Positions 25,593 to 36,900 of a DNA stretch of 64,000 nt are shown here, piece by piece (within the stretch, counting starts at the first letter, position 1; each line of letters begins with the position of its first letter). Location of the stretch: assembly GCA_024220505.1 (NCBI GenBank), contig JAKZZE010000001.1, forward strand, positions 2,976,001 through 3,040,000, given 5' to 3'. The position numbers and the translations under genes are program-made. Source of the stretch: Rhizopus arrhizus. Its lineage: Eukaryota > Mucoromycota > Mucoromycetes > Mucorales > Rhizopodaceae. Below the pieces are notes generated by a model, which ran no database searches, was not told the DNA's origin, and was given only the letters and a program-made list of their open reading frames with translations.

Positions 25593-26681
25593 ATGCGTTG
25601 CTGACACAATAACAGCCGCTCATCGAGTGACAAGGAAAGTAGTTCGGACATATCGGAAGGACACAACTCATGCTCTGACAATCGTTTATGAATTCGATGG
25701 TTCGTCATTCTTCGCGACTTGGTGTCTGATAGGTCATATACAGATTTCTTGATAATCAGGTAATCATCATCGCTCGTGTCCACATAGGACACCGGTCTTC
25801 GTTTGACATAATGAGTGCGGTGTTGTGGGTGATGATTGTTGTTTGTTGTCGTAGAACGAAGTGCGGCGAATGAAGAAGCAGGGCGCAGGCGTCGAGGGCG
25901 CGCTGCAGGTACATCGTCATGGGTGAGCCTGGCATCCGTCTCTGATTCGGGTGTGCTGAGAACGGCTGGAGTGACTGGCGGTGAAGGTAAGGATATCTCT
26001 GGCTTTTCAGTGCACTGCTCCGTTGCTAATTTTTCCAATTGTTCTTGAAGTATTTGGTTCTGTACGATGTCTGACATCACAGCAGGTGAAGTCGTTCGCT
26101 TTGGTGACTGCGGGCCATTGATTTCTGATGATCGTCGGCTTTGTCTTGCTTTATTTGGGGTAGGGGATGTAGGTGGGCTGGTCATGCCACGTTCGATGAT
26201 AGCAGTCTCCTTTTTTTCAGATGCTTGTGTTTCTTGCTCTATGAAAATAGTTATATCTCTATTCTAGGATAAATTCGTTGTTGCTTAGACAAGCCTTTCT
26301 CTTTTATATGCTTATATATACCTTGACGACGACTACTACTAAGTAGCGCACTTTTTTTATAAAATAAAAAGTAATTTGTTTTAATTTGAAACCTTTTTTT
26401 TTCTTTTTCTTTTTTTACCCTAATCGCTTTGTTTTCTTTTGTGTGTCTATGACAACTGTTTCTGTCGTAGGAATACAGTAAGAAAGAGCAGAGTTGTAAG
26501 AAAATAAAGGTGATTTTTTACCTTTAGTTTGCTTATTTGGTTTTATGTTTTGTTGTTGTACAGTGTCTTGTTGAGTTACATTACTGTTTTTTCCATGATT
26601 TAAGTGGAGCTTTCTAAAAAATTTTTGTGTTGCAGAGGAAGATCGATCCTTTGATCTAGCAGCAGTAGCAGTAGCTGACAT
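24269..26681 (-). CDS. Coiled-coil protein with Ser/Pro-rich region and polyQ, unknown function
   Basis: Multi-exon minus-strand gene of roughly 600 residues. The N-terminal exon (from 26681) is basic, Ser/Thr-rich (RSSSATQKFFRKLHLNHG). The large exon ending near 25390 has Pro/Ser-rich SPPTSPTP and SPKRTTSP stretches (likely proline-directed phosphosites), a QMQQQ-type polyQ run of nine Gln, then a coiled coil (KYEQLKDTLEKERAVVRALQ). Further short exons continue the coiled coil (LENQNKQLKSEKDEKMKEV). The C-terminal exon, 24269-~24417, carries VRRREELESQLDAIDSQM and a basic end KLKIRSRQIT. Likely a cytoskeletal or polarity scaffold, inferred only from coiled coils and phospho-rich linkers. No family could be named. 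Exon joins at 24720-25390 are approximate. Confidence 0.65.
25565..25591 (-). repeat. CAG/CTG trinucleotide repeat (9 units) encoding polyQ
   Basis: Nine perfect CTG units on the plus strand, read as CAG on the coding strand and giving nine glutamines between RM and HQD in the coiled-coil protein. A candidate length-variable microsatellite. Confidence 0.95.
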
Positions 26682-27450
26682 AAAGAGAGAAAGGGAAGAA
26701 AATAATATAAAAAAGAGAGAGAGAAAAATAGATAATTATAGAAAGAGTGTGAGTGTTGCCTTATTTTTTGTATATATTTTAAGGAGTTCCTTGTTGTATA
26801 CTCCTTAAAATTAAAAACATTTATTGGATTGACTTAATATTTGAAACGATCCTTTTTTTTTTTTCTTTGTTTAAAGTCTTCCATTGCTTGCATTTGTAAA
26901 CATTTTGAACTTCAGCCAACTTTAGATTGCCTTTTATTATTTTTAGTTATTTTAATTTAAGAAAAAAAATAGGACTTCTCTTATTTATCCTTTTAATATA
27001 GCCTTTTGATAGTTCAAATACTATTTTATCTTGTTTATTAAATAATGGTCTTTATAAAAAGAATGGATCGCAGCCTAAACTTGTTTGTTACATGCACACT
27101 ATTATCTTTTTAACACATCTGATCTTGCTCCTTTTTTATATATGAGTCCCCTTCTTCCCCTTTCTTTCCCAACTCCTTTACCTCGCATCATATAAACCAG
27201 TTCACCAAGGACTATTTCTTTTTTTAAATGGTATATTTAATATACAATACAAAAATAACCTAACATTTGCGCGGTAGACTTCTGCGATTACTATTTGATT
27301 AACCTATACATGCAGGCAAAAAGCCTAATTTTGATCCAAAAAAAACACACACACTCAAAACGCCCTTCTTCCAATAAGTTTAAATACAGAGGTCTGCATG
27401 TCCTTTCTCCTTACGCTTTCATTTGATAACATACTCTGCTCATTTTTCTT

Positions 27451-27505
<55 letters not shown>

Positions 27506-28067
27506 CCTCTATAAACAACACTATCCTTCTATCCAACTTGAAGTAAAATTTAAAGAAGAAAAGAAAAGAAAAAAAGCCAAGAGAACGATTGTATATTGTA
27601 AGTAAAAGGTAACATTATGAGAGTTATAATGGATGAACAAGATGTGCACAGACTTATTTAACAAGCCAATGACTGCTCTGGTTGTCATCCTATATTACTT
27701 TCCTCCTCTTCCACGGATAATGTATGAGTTGCATATCTATTCCGGGCTGTGATTTCCAAAAAAGAATCCTGCATGAGCGGCTTATGGAATAAGGAGCAAC
27801 CAGTTGCCAACAACCAAAAAGGGGGAATTTTTATTTAAAACAAACGTATTGACTGGCATTATATTCTGGGGATAAAGCCATTTCACATTAAGTCGTTCAA
27901 TTTCTTTTTGTATAAAAAACTTTATTGATCACATAAACAAATTTTCTTTTGATCTGAATTTTAAGCAAAAAAGATTTGTAAATGTATCGAGTCAGCAATA
28001 AAGTCTTATTAAGCAATAAAAAATTCATCGACAATATCAACAATTTACTAAAAGGTAGCTTTTTTTT

Positions 28068-28113
<46 letters not shown>

Positions 28114-28626
28114 CTTCATCATCTCTATACCAGCAGCCTTTTTTTTTGTTTTCATCTTAAAACAAAGGAGGAAAAAGACTTTATCAGAAAATAACCGGTT
28201 GTTAGTATGAACAGGTTCTTTATGCAAGAATCTAGAAGTAGGACTCCAGCCTGGGGTTCCCGCCTTTTTTTCATTTAAATCAAATCATACAGTTTGAAAT
28301 GCGTTGATCTTTGTGTTGACATCTAACAGGGAGGTAAACCAATATTTCTGACAGTTGTCATCTACATAGATTATTGATTCTTTACTACTTTATGTTACTC
28401 GACTAAGAAGCTTGAAAATCATTTACATCTACATAATGTCAGTGTAAATTGAGAAGAGAAACGTAGCAAGATGTATTATTGTTGATTCTTAACGTACATT
28501 TTAATATAATCACACAGTGGAAGCTAGCTAGAGAGGAATTTATAACAAACAGTATTTTTACTACCAATCAGGATTCAATTCAGTCTAGTTTGAAGGAGAG
28601 AGAATCCATAAGACCAACTTAAGGGA
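26682..28626. other. Gene-free region with two very long T tracts
   Basis: About 1.9 kb without a supportable gene. Holds T runs of 53 bp (27453-27505) and 41 bp (28071-28111). The open frames across these runs are artefacts of poly-Phe. The part next to 26682 is the promoter of the coiled-coil gene and contains GA-rich and T-rich stretches. Confidence 0.6.
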
Positions 28627-28896
28627 GTGGATTTAAGTGGTTTGTTTGTCTCGCCTGGGGCCTCATTAAATATTCTAAAGTTGAGTCACTTCAAACCTGA
28701 TGTTACCGTCAAGATAGTGAAAGAATTCCTTCAACCTGACAGTAAAAGAAAACGTAGCGACAGACGAAAATCCAAATTCGAAATTGAAGAAGAGCACGAC
28801 TACTTGTCATGTGGTAAAAGTACCAAAGCTCGTATCGATCATTTGTACAAGATAGGCAGCTACGGACAACCCATACCAAAAATTCATAAAAATTAA
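28627..28896 (+). pseudogene. Unidentified basic protein fragment, probably a relic
   Basis: An 89-codon open stretch with protein-like, lysine-rich composition (HFKPDVTVKIVKEFL, KRKRSDRRKSKFEIEEEH) and no ATG in a suitable place (it opens with GTG). No upstream exon, domain or clear promoter was found, so it looks like the 3' end of a decayed gene or mobile element. It could also be the last exon of a gene whose first exons were not recognised. Confidence 0.35.
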
Positions 28897-29051
28897 CAGT
28901 GGCTAATTAAATTTGAACATACTCTATTCATCGCAAAATCAAAAAAGGGGAATAGGTCAATTTTTTTTTGATTCAGTAACCGCTAGAATCATTGTGCTGA
29001 TTAGATTTTTTTTTTTTTTTTTTTTCATTTTCTTCCTGCTCTGTAGCAAAC

Positions 29052-29939
29052 ATGTCATTAACTTCTGTTGTAGTTGCAGCTAAAGCAAAGCAAACAGCAA
29101 CCGTCTTTTGGTTCCATGGTCTTGGTGATTCAGGGGCTGGTTGGTCATTTTTAGCTGAGGAGCTTGCTAATCTCTTTCCTTATGTGAAATGGATCCTTCC
29201 TAATGCGTAAGAATTAAAAATTACATAATTTTAATCAACCTCAAACCAAACTTGCATAGTCCAGTTAAACCTATCACCTGGAATGGCGGATATCCTATGC
29301 CAGGTAAATAGTTCCCTGAATAACTTTGTAAATAAAGAAATTTTACATGTGTATAGCTTGGTTTGATATTTCTGGAATTGATAGACAAAGCTTAAAATCA
29401 GAAGACGAAACAGGCATGCTTGCTTCAATCACCTCTGGTAAACAAAAAAATTTTTGAAGAAAGTTATGATTCTTACTTTGGACTTTTATAGTGAATCGTC
29501 TTATCCGTGATGAAGTAGATAATGGCATTCCACCAAATCGTATCATCGTTGGTGGTTTCTCTCAAGGCTGTGTCCTTTCATTATTAACAGGCTTGACATC
29601 AGAATATAAATTTGGAGGCATCATTGGTTGTAGTGGATGGCTGGGTCTCTCACAGAAAATAGCAACGGTAAACAAAAAGACTCAATGTTCATATCAAAAA
29701 TATTAAATAGCCATATTTAGATGGCCTCTGAAGCTAATAAGCAAACTCCTATCTTGATGTGTCACGGTGACGAAGATCCAGTTGTCAAGTATGAGTATGG
29801 TAAAGCATCTGCCGAGCAATTACAATCCTTGAATTACAATGTTACTTTCAAAACCTATCGTGGTCTCACTCATTCTGCTAATGCACAGGAACTTGGCGAT
29901 ATCGCGCAATTTCTGCAAAAGACCATTCCTTCTAACTAA
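29052..29939 (+). CDS. Acyl-protein thioesterase / lysophospholipase (APT1 type)
   Basis: Five exons, ~223 residues. An alpha/beta-hydrolase with all marks of the family: FWFHGLGDSGAGW near residue 20-32 (oxyanion loop), nucleophile elbow GGFSQG (Ser ~115), GDEDPVV (catalytic Asp ~168) and LTHS (catalytic His ~202). Length and spacing match human APT1 and yeast Apt1. These cytosolic enzymes remove palmitate from S-acylated proteins such as Ras and G-alpha and also cleave lysophospholipids. A T run of ~22 (29009-29030) lies just upstream of the ATG. It sits convergent to the proteasome gene, whose stop is only ~65 bp away. Confidence 0.93.
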
Positions 29940-30004
29940 AGTGTATAAAAAAAAATGGGCTTCCCTTGTTTTTTTTGCCATCTTGTTTATTGTATAAAGT
30001 GTGT

Positions 30005-30645
30005 TTACAATTCAATAGAATGAGCTCCATCTTTGTCGATTAGTGTAGTTTTAAAATTTGGTAAATTAACAATGAATCTCGTCTTAAGTTCTTGTATACA
30101 CATTTTCATCAAAGTCTTTGCTTCATCTACAGACATATCTTCTTTGTAATGGCGATCCATTAGTGATGTACAAAAATAGGCACCATATCCCTGAGCACAG
30201 AATGGTAATGAAGCCATGGCTCCAAGGTAATCAATCCAATAAAGTTCAGATTTTTGTTTCTTTACATCATAGCCACCTATAATCAAATTAACAGAATATG
30301 GGTGCTATTAAAAGTATAAGCGAAAAAAAGATTGAAAACACATTTTTTATGCTAGTTTACTCTGCTTCGAAGGGAATCAGCTAATTCACGACGAGTAAAA
30401 GTTGCAGTCGCTTTAGGACTAAGTTCAATGCCGTTTCTAATGCCATATAATTTGATGTTTCGCTGAATGTATTCAGCAAAGTTAACAGTATCGCCTGGTT
30501 CGCCAGAATAAAGTAAAACTGTGTGTGAATTCAATTGTCTAGACTTATCTTCAGTTCCTTTCATCACCACAATACTACGAGCACTGACAGTATCAGCAGA
30601 AAGTAATGTGAATCCATTACCAGTAATACCAAAAAGACACTCCAT
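30005..30645 (-). CDS. PRE1: 20S proteasome beta-4 subunit (PSMB2/Pre1)
   Basis: Exons 30645-30361 and 30304-30005 (56 bp intron) give 194 residues. The protein begins at MECLFGITG with no propeptide and lacks the N-terminal catalytic Thr, as expected for the inactive beta-4/PSMB2 subunit. Family landmarks are SADTVSARSIVVMK, YIQRNIKLYGIRNG, the splice-spanning LRSRHPYSVNLIIGGYD, FCAQGYGAYF and RFIVNLPNF. It forms part of the inner beta ring of the 20S core. The chosen acceptor restores HPYSVNLIIGG, matching the PYHVNLL segment of known subunits. Confidence 0.95.
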
Positions 30646-31545
30646 TTTTATATTTTATTTGCTGTTTAATTAAAAAAAGAAGAGAAAATGCTTGAATAAG
30701 GACGCGTATGTGTGCCACATTGCTTGCGGACACTGATTTTGAATTTATACAAATGACGTGAACACCTGTCCAAAAAAGACACAGGAATTAATATTGAGCT
30801 GTGGCTTTTGGATTTCATTGCTCTCTTTTAACAATAGACATAACATATTCAATCTGTTCAAGATATGGCACAGTCTTCTGTCTTGTTATATGATAATCTA
30901 AAATTCTTCCAAAGTGAAGGAACTTTTTTTTTTTTTTCCATAATGCGATTAAGCTATCGATTGTGCTTTTGACACCTTTTCTAACCGCTTCATACTATCT
31001 GCATTTAGAATATTATAGTGCCGAGACAAAATTATAAGAAAATAATACTCCATTATCTACTTTTGATTCTTTTTGTCCAGCATTGTATTTTGAAGTAATA
31101 GTTAATCATAAAACAAGTATGGGAAGGATGATAAACAACCTATGTTCCTAGTTTCGACTTGATTTGATTGTTTTCTTTAGACCCTACCTCATATAATGTA
31201 TATGCATGTTTATCGACAAATGTCGGTTTACTTAATCATTTTTACAGCTTTTTCACCTGAGACTGATTATTTATAGTTTTTTAAACGATTTTTTTCAACT
31301 TCATATTCCATTTTAACAAACACCTTTGGATGATGGTATTGCAAAACATAGTATCGACTCGTCATCGCTCTTTAAGGGATGTCTTTTCACATTCATTTTT
31401 TGGTGTTTAACTAGCATTTCTCCATTAGGCTTACAGTTTCATTTGTCATAGTTAATGTTAAATAACTCATCAAATCATTGAGATAGAGAGGGGAGGAGAG
31501 ATTTTTTATTATACATATTGAGTCTAATTCATTTTTTGTAGTGAT
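30646..31545. other. Intergenic with an unnamed coding-like relic
   Basis: Mostly AT-rich. On the minus strand, 30815-30923 reads LHFGRILDYHITRQKTV... to a stop and 30955-31056 reads a MEYYFLIILSRHYN... peptide. They lie in different frames, separated by an A/T homopolymer. They look like fragments of one broken gene but match nothing I can name. Confidence 0.35.
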
Positions 31546-32108
31546 TTATAAATAAACAGGTGTTTTTTGTTCAAACCATTTTCCTTCTGTTACATCTTCA
31601 GAGGCTGCTTGTTTATCAGGTGTAGGTTCAGGTGTAGAAGCTCGAAGTACTTTATATAAACATTAATAAAAAATATAAAAAATAGAATAACTTTTCTTAC
31701 TTTTTACTAAAATGCTATTATTCTCTTCTTCTTCTTCCTCATCTGCCAAAGAAAGCTCATTCCTTATTACTGCTTTAATTTCATTTCGTAAGCTTTCATT
31801 AATGCCTTCTCCTTTTTCCAAACACTGTGCAACTTCTTCCATTACTTGTATCTTTTGTTGAGTCTTTTCTTTATATTCTCTATAATCTATTTTACGCCAA
31901 GTAAGGTGAAGTGCCAATGATCCAAATACTGTCCACATCATATATTTAAGAAAGTATGAAAAGTGATCTTGTTTTTTAAAGTGATACACTATGTCATTAA
32001 CACCATTATATTCTTTGGTTTGGCATGAATAAGTCTTCTTTGAAAAAAAGCTGGACTTATTTGATAACGGTTTCTTTGAAGATAGTTAGTTGATAATTTT
32101 GAAAGCAT
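31546..32108 (-). CDS. Small membrane protein, DUF5321-like, probably mitochondrial
   Basis: The main exon (about 31989-31700) encodes one transmembrane helix (FLKYMMWTVFGSLALHL), then W-x-K-x2-YREYKEK and a helical, acidic region (VMEEVAQCLEKGEG, ADEEEEEEN). A last exon ending at 31546 adds a short tail (LRASTPEPTPDKQ...). This layout resembles the small fungal DUF5321 family, thought to be mitochondrial. An upstream ATG at 32108 opens a basic, hydroxylated peptide (MLSKLSTNYLQRN) that looks like a mitochondrial presequence. Joining it needs an 83 bp intron with a weak GTTATC donor, so the start is uncertain. The last intron is also inferred. Shares a ~110 bp promoter with the divergent RNase H2A gene. 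Confidence 0.55.
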
Positions 32109-32218
32109 TACTATCAAACAGGTAAAAAAAAGCGTATTTCCAGGGACTGCTTTTAAAGAACAAGAAGTTTAAAGTCCACCAAATTTTGGTTTTTTGCTTT
32201 TTTTTTTGTGTACAAAAT

Positions 32219-33496
32219 ATGAATAATAACGAGAATCTGCAGCCAGCAATCACAACTAGTTCAACAATTACTAACAATACACATCTCTTGCCTTCTGTAA
32301 AGCTTCCTTTAACAAAGTCTTATACTTATGCCAGCCCTGTTCCAATACTACTAGCTGAAAATAGACCAGATAAAATCAATGAACCTTGCGTATTAGGAGT
32401 AGATGAAGCTGGAAGAGGACCGTGCCTTGGTAGTGATAAAGAAAATATATGTTTAATCGATTACTCACATTTGATTTTTTCAGGGCCGATGGTTTATGCC
32501 GTCTCTTATTGCCCACTCTCTCGTCACCAGGAACTTAGGGATCTCGGTTTTGATGGTACAAACAACGTGTAAGTTGGTACATAAGCAAATTTTAATTAGT
32601 TTTGTTATTGTTTAGATTCAAAAAAGCTTACAGAAGAAAAACGTGATCAATTAGCCAAGTTAATTGAAGCAAATAAGGACTGGATTGGATGGGCAGTGTA
32701 TGTGATATCGCCTAGAGATATCTCCATTAATATGCTTCGACGGTAAATACAAATATGAAATTCGCTTTGTTAATTAATTAATATGTAATTCTATATTAGC
32801 CCTGTGTACAATCTGAACGAAATGGCGCATGATGCGACAATAAAACTTATCAAGGAAGTCGTTGAAAAGAAATTAAACTTGGAAGAGGTAATGATAAGAA
32901 GCGGAAAAAAAGATATTAATAAATTTTAGATTTATGTTGATCCAGTGGGCCCATCTGCTTCATATAAAAAAAAACTATCATCCTTCTTTCCTGGTATAGC
33001 CATCACCGTCGAACCAAAGGCAGATGCCTTATATCCTATAGTGAGTGCCGCAAGTATATGTGCAAAGGTCACCCGTGATCAGTACGTTCAAAACTGGGTG
33101 TGGACTGAACCAGGATTTGAAGGCACAATATCTAAACAGTTTGGTTCTGGATATCCTTCTGATCCAAACACAATTAAATGGATGGATAAAAATGAAGATG
33201 ATTTCTTTGGTTTTCCTAGTATTATGAGATTTAGTTGGAAGACTATCTCTAACAGAATGAATTTAACACGAAATATTGAGTGGTAAAAACTAACATTTAG
33301 GCGACATTTTACTAAAAAAGAAAATAGGTCAGAAGATGAGGATGAAGAACCAACAACTAAACAGGCAGCAAAAGCCAAAGCAGAAAAAGAAGCCAAAGAA
33401 GCATTAAAAAGAAAGAAAGCATCCAAATATAATCACCACAAAAGAGGCAGAATTACACAGAACTTTAGTTTAGATGTTGAAAACATTGTTATTTAG
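32219..33496 (+). CDS. RNH201: Ribonuclease H2 catalytic subunit A
   Basis: About 325 residues from six or so exons. [16 protein letters not shown] (split by a 55-60 bp intron) carries the first catalytic Asp-Glu pair; [14 protein letters not shown] is the second block. [15 protein letters not shown] and [21 protein letters not shown] hold the remaining acidic site and the RNA-DNA-junction recognition region; [11 protein letters not shown] follows. This is the eukaryotic type 2 RNase H family, which removes ribonucleotides from genomic DNA and RNA-DNA hybrids with subunits B and C. A 45-residue N-terminal extension is Ser/Thr/Asn-rich. The C-terminal region is lysine-rich ([16 protein letters not shown]) and ends [12 protein letters not shown], possibly a PCNA-interacting or partner-binding tail. 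ATG 32219 is the first in frame. Confidence 0.93.
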
Positions 33497-33537
33497 AATA
33501 AATAAAAATACCACTTCCTTCTCTCTTTTTTTTTTTT

Positions 33538-33960
33538 TTAACTCAACTGCAACCTGTGGCGTTCTTCCGCTTGACGTTTACGATAAGCACGATATTTGAC
33601 ATCAGTTCCAAAGAGATAATCCCACCATCTGAAAGATGAAGCATAGTTTCCAATAAATGCTTGATGGTGATAATCGTGGTGATCAGCACCCGCCCAGAAA
33701 GGCACCCAGTGACAAAGAGACCAAGGGAAGTCGTAGCCAGAGTGAGCATCAATGGCTTGAAAGAGACGTAACACGATCCACAAAAGCATAGTGACCAAAT
33801 GAAGACCCCATTGAGGTCCCATATCAAACAAGTAATAAGAGCAAGCGTGATAAACAAGTGGACCACCTACTATGATAAGAGGATTGTGGCCTTCATACAT
33901 TTGCTCCTATCGTCTTTCGAGTAAACTTGAGTGAATACTATTAGTCAAGTAGAATTACTC
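33538..33960 (-). pseudogene. Truncated ERG25 (methylsterol oxidase) pseudogene
   Basis: Partial copy of the gene at 38618-39612. It retains the end of exon 1 ([10 protein letters not shown]), then jumps directly to the [12 protein letters not shown] part of the last exon, losing ~560 bp including introns and the first two histidine boxes (HRFMH, HKVHH); only HDYHH remains. In the exon 1 remnant the codon for Trp before EQMYEG is TAG. The last ~310 bp (33558-33867) match the functional gene at every base, while the exon 1 remnant and 5' flank are visibly diverged. The 3' end (HRLQLS) also differs. It cannot encode an active enzyme. Confidence 0.9.
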
Positions 33961-36900
33961 AAGGCTTCTATGTTTTACATAATTGAACTTAAAAGCGAAT
34001 AAACAAAAACTTTAAATAATAGATGGAATCTGTATAGAATCATATGAACTTTACATTCATCGTAGATCCAGTTGCTTCATGAAAGCTATAGTATACGTCG
34101 CTGACAAGCAAAACAAACAAACCATACTTCTATTTATCCAACTCACTTATCCTATCGTTTACACAAAAAATGAAAAGATATGAACAATAGGTAAAGCTTT
34201 TGCAATTACAAAATCATAAACCATTTAAAGCATGCATATCACTTTTTGTTTTTGAAATAATCAGTGATTTGAAGATCAATATAATTTTAATGCAACTGAA
34301 TTAATTGAAAGCTCCTAAACTATACAAAGATATTATTTATAAACAGTTAAAAAAAAAAAAAAAAAAAAAAAAGTGATTTATGCTTACATACGTAAGTCTG
34401 TCAAAGTGTTTGAAATTGCTTTACTTTTCCTTATAGACACAGCTACCAGTTTAGATAGCGGTTGGAAAAGCCTTTTACTTATGTTAGTTTATTTTATCAA
34501 ATTAATCTATGTTTCTTTGTCTTAAAATAAGGCATGTTTGTCTGAAAGTTTAAGCGGTGTTTTAAATATGCATAGATAGTTGTGATTGAGGAAAGCTTAT
34601 TCTAAAATAAATCAGATTACAGACATTACATTGAAACCAATATGGATTTGATATTACTCATGAACAGAATCTACAAGCTACATAATACACACTTTAATAT
34701 ATAGTAAAAGTTCATGAAGTCTTTATTATAAAGATCATCTCTATTTATATAGCTCCAAGCAATTTTACCAATTCTTTGATTAAACAACATATATTAGCAA
34801 GATTTTTTATAACATACACTTTATTTTTACTACAGGCAATATGATTATTAAATGTAAAAACCCAATGTTAAAAACTATAAAGGTAGTGCTATGGATATTT
34901 AATAAGATTAAAGTTTTGGTGTTAACAAGTAAAAGTAAAAATCCTGTAAAACCTTAGCATAAAGAATGGAAAATGATATAGCATATCCTCCAATTTTTCT
35001 TTGGAGAGTTATATCAGAAATGAAAAGTTGATTTGTCATTTATGTGTAAAATAGTCTTATTTGTCGTATTTTTAAATTATGGCCCTACTCTTTAACTACA
35101 TGATACATTTAATATCGTTTCTTAAAATCACACTAGCATACGCTTTATAAATACTTTTTTTTAAAGAGTGATTGTCAGTTTTGTCGATGAAAATAGCTTA
35201 AAGTATCAAGCTATTGTCTGAAACAGGGATAGAAAGACAAACTGTATATTTCGTATCTCATTTATTAATATATATATAAATGTACAGTTTCGACTGGTAT
35301 AGAGATAAAAAAGAGTCGGTCTAAATGAAAGATACTTAACCATGTAGTTGAAGTTGCAGCACTAAAAAGCCCATATTTACAAAATTTGTCAGGCTTTGAA
35401 GTTGGTTTAAGCTCAATTTGGATTTTTTCAAAGACTGTAGGTTGTCAGAACCATTAGTTTGAAAAGAAAGCATTGGATGAGTTCAGGCATGTTTGTCAGC
35501 CAGTGTTCAACGTTCTAATGTCTATGAAGGGATCAATAACAAGATTGCTGTCATTGTACGGATTAGGTATAAATTTACCTTCATCTATTTTCATTAAAGA
35601 GTGTTTTTTTAGTTGACCAAAATCAACCTATCGAAGGGCAAAAAGAAAACATATGTTTAAGAGCACAGCAAATGCCACATATTTTTAGGTTATATATTCA
35701 CTGATAAGGTATAAATCTCTTTTGTTTTAGACGGTAGTTATGAATGATAAGTAGTCAGCATTTTATGACAATCTTAGAATCATCATAGTTGTCCGTGACC
35801 ACAAGAATGTGTTAAATTTAAGCTTGAAGCTGTATTGCTCTACACTTGATCACTCCATTCATTAAAGAAGAAATCATAATATTTCAAAGTAAAGTGATAC
35901 AATAAACATATTAGAAAAAAATTTGTTAACTTTGGCTCTTTTGCAGATATTGTGAAATTTTCTAAGTAAATGGTCTAAAAGTATATTAGAAGAAAAAAAA
36001 AGGAATCGGGCAAATAACAAAGTGATTTTAGCTTACAATATATAATTTAACATAAATTTGCTATCCAAGGGACATTGATATTCAATGAAAATAGATCAAG
36101 CGAAAAGTTTCTCGATTGTGAAAGGAATGCATCATTGTTTATTATATGTTATATAAACTACATATTCATTACTCGCAATTTGGATATCGTATCAATAGCT
36201 CAAACTGATCTGAAATACATGATTGGAGAGACTTTTAAGTGGACATGTGGAATTAAGGATGCTATACATCAAAGTAATTTCAGGATGCAATCTAGCATTA
36301 TATTTTCACAAATACCCTTAAATGCCCGGACGTTTTCCTAAATCCAGACTAATAATTACGTTCGGATGAAAGATGCTAAACATGATCAATAATATAAAAT
36401 ACTTGTCATATTTTAAACAATGATAATCAAGGACAGTATACTGTAAATTTTAATAGTTAGCTATAGATAAAGATTACTGCTATTCTTATATTTTGACTTG
36501 AATAAATAACAATATATTTTGAGCCTTACTTATTTTGTATGTTTTACTCATTATGTTTAATAAAAATTCTAAATACTGTGAAGCGAAACTAGATATTGTG
36601 AACATATGAATACACGAACATACGCTAGAATAAGTTCACAAGGAAAGGTGCCGTTGGTGGAGAGAAAGTATTTGCGACATTTTATGTAGCTTAAATATGA
36701 CGATATTGTCAAAAAAAAAAAAAAAAAAAAAAAGGCGAGAGCAAAATAGGAGTTGGTGAGAGAGCATAAACCAGGGGATTGTAGCTAATCAAATCTTGAG
36801 GTTTAAATTTTCAGTAGATTAAGGAGTGCAAGATAGTATGTGTAGTAACTACAAGATTTAGACTAGGTACAATTGAAAGGATAAGGGGTGCAATAAACCA

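Noticed and set aside
27423..28194. Open frames dominated by poly-Phe across T homopolymers
   Set aside because: They exist only because a T run has no stop codon; no start context, domain or splice support.
36075..36341. 88-codon open frame in the gene desert
   Set aside because: No ATG context, domain, splice signals or biased codon use; consistent with chance in AT-rich DNA.
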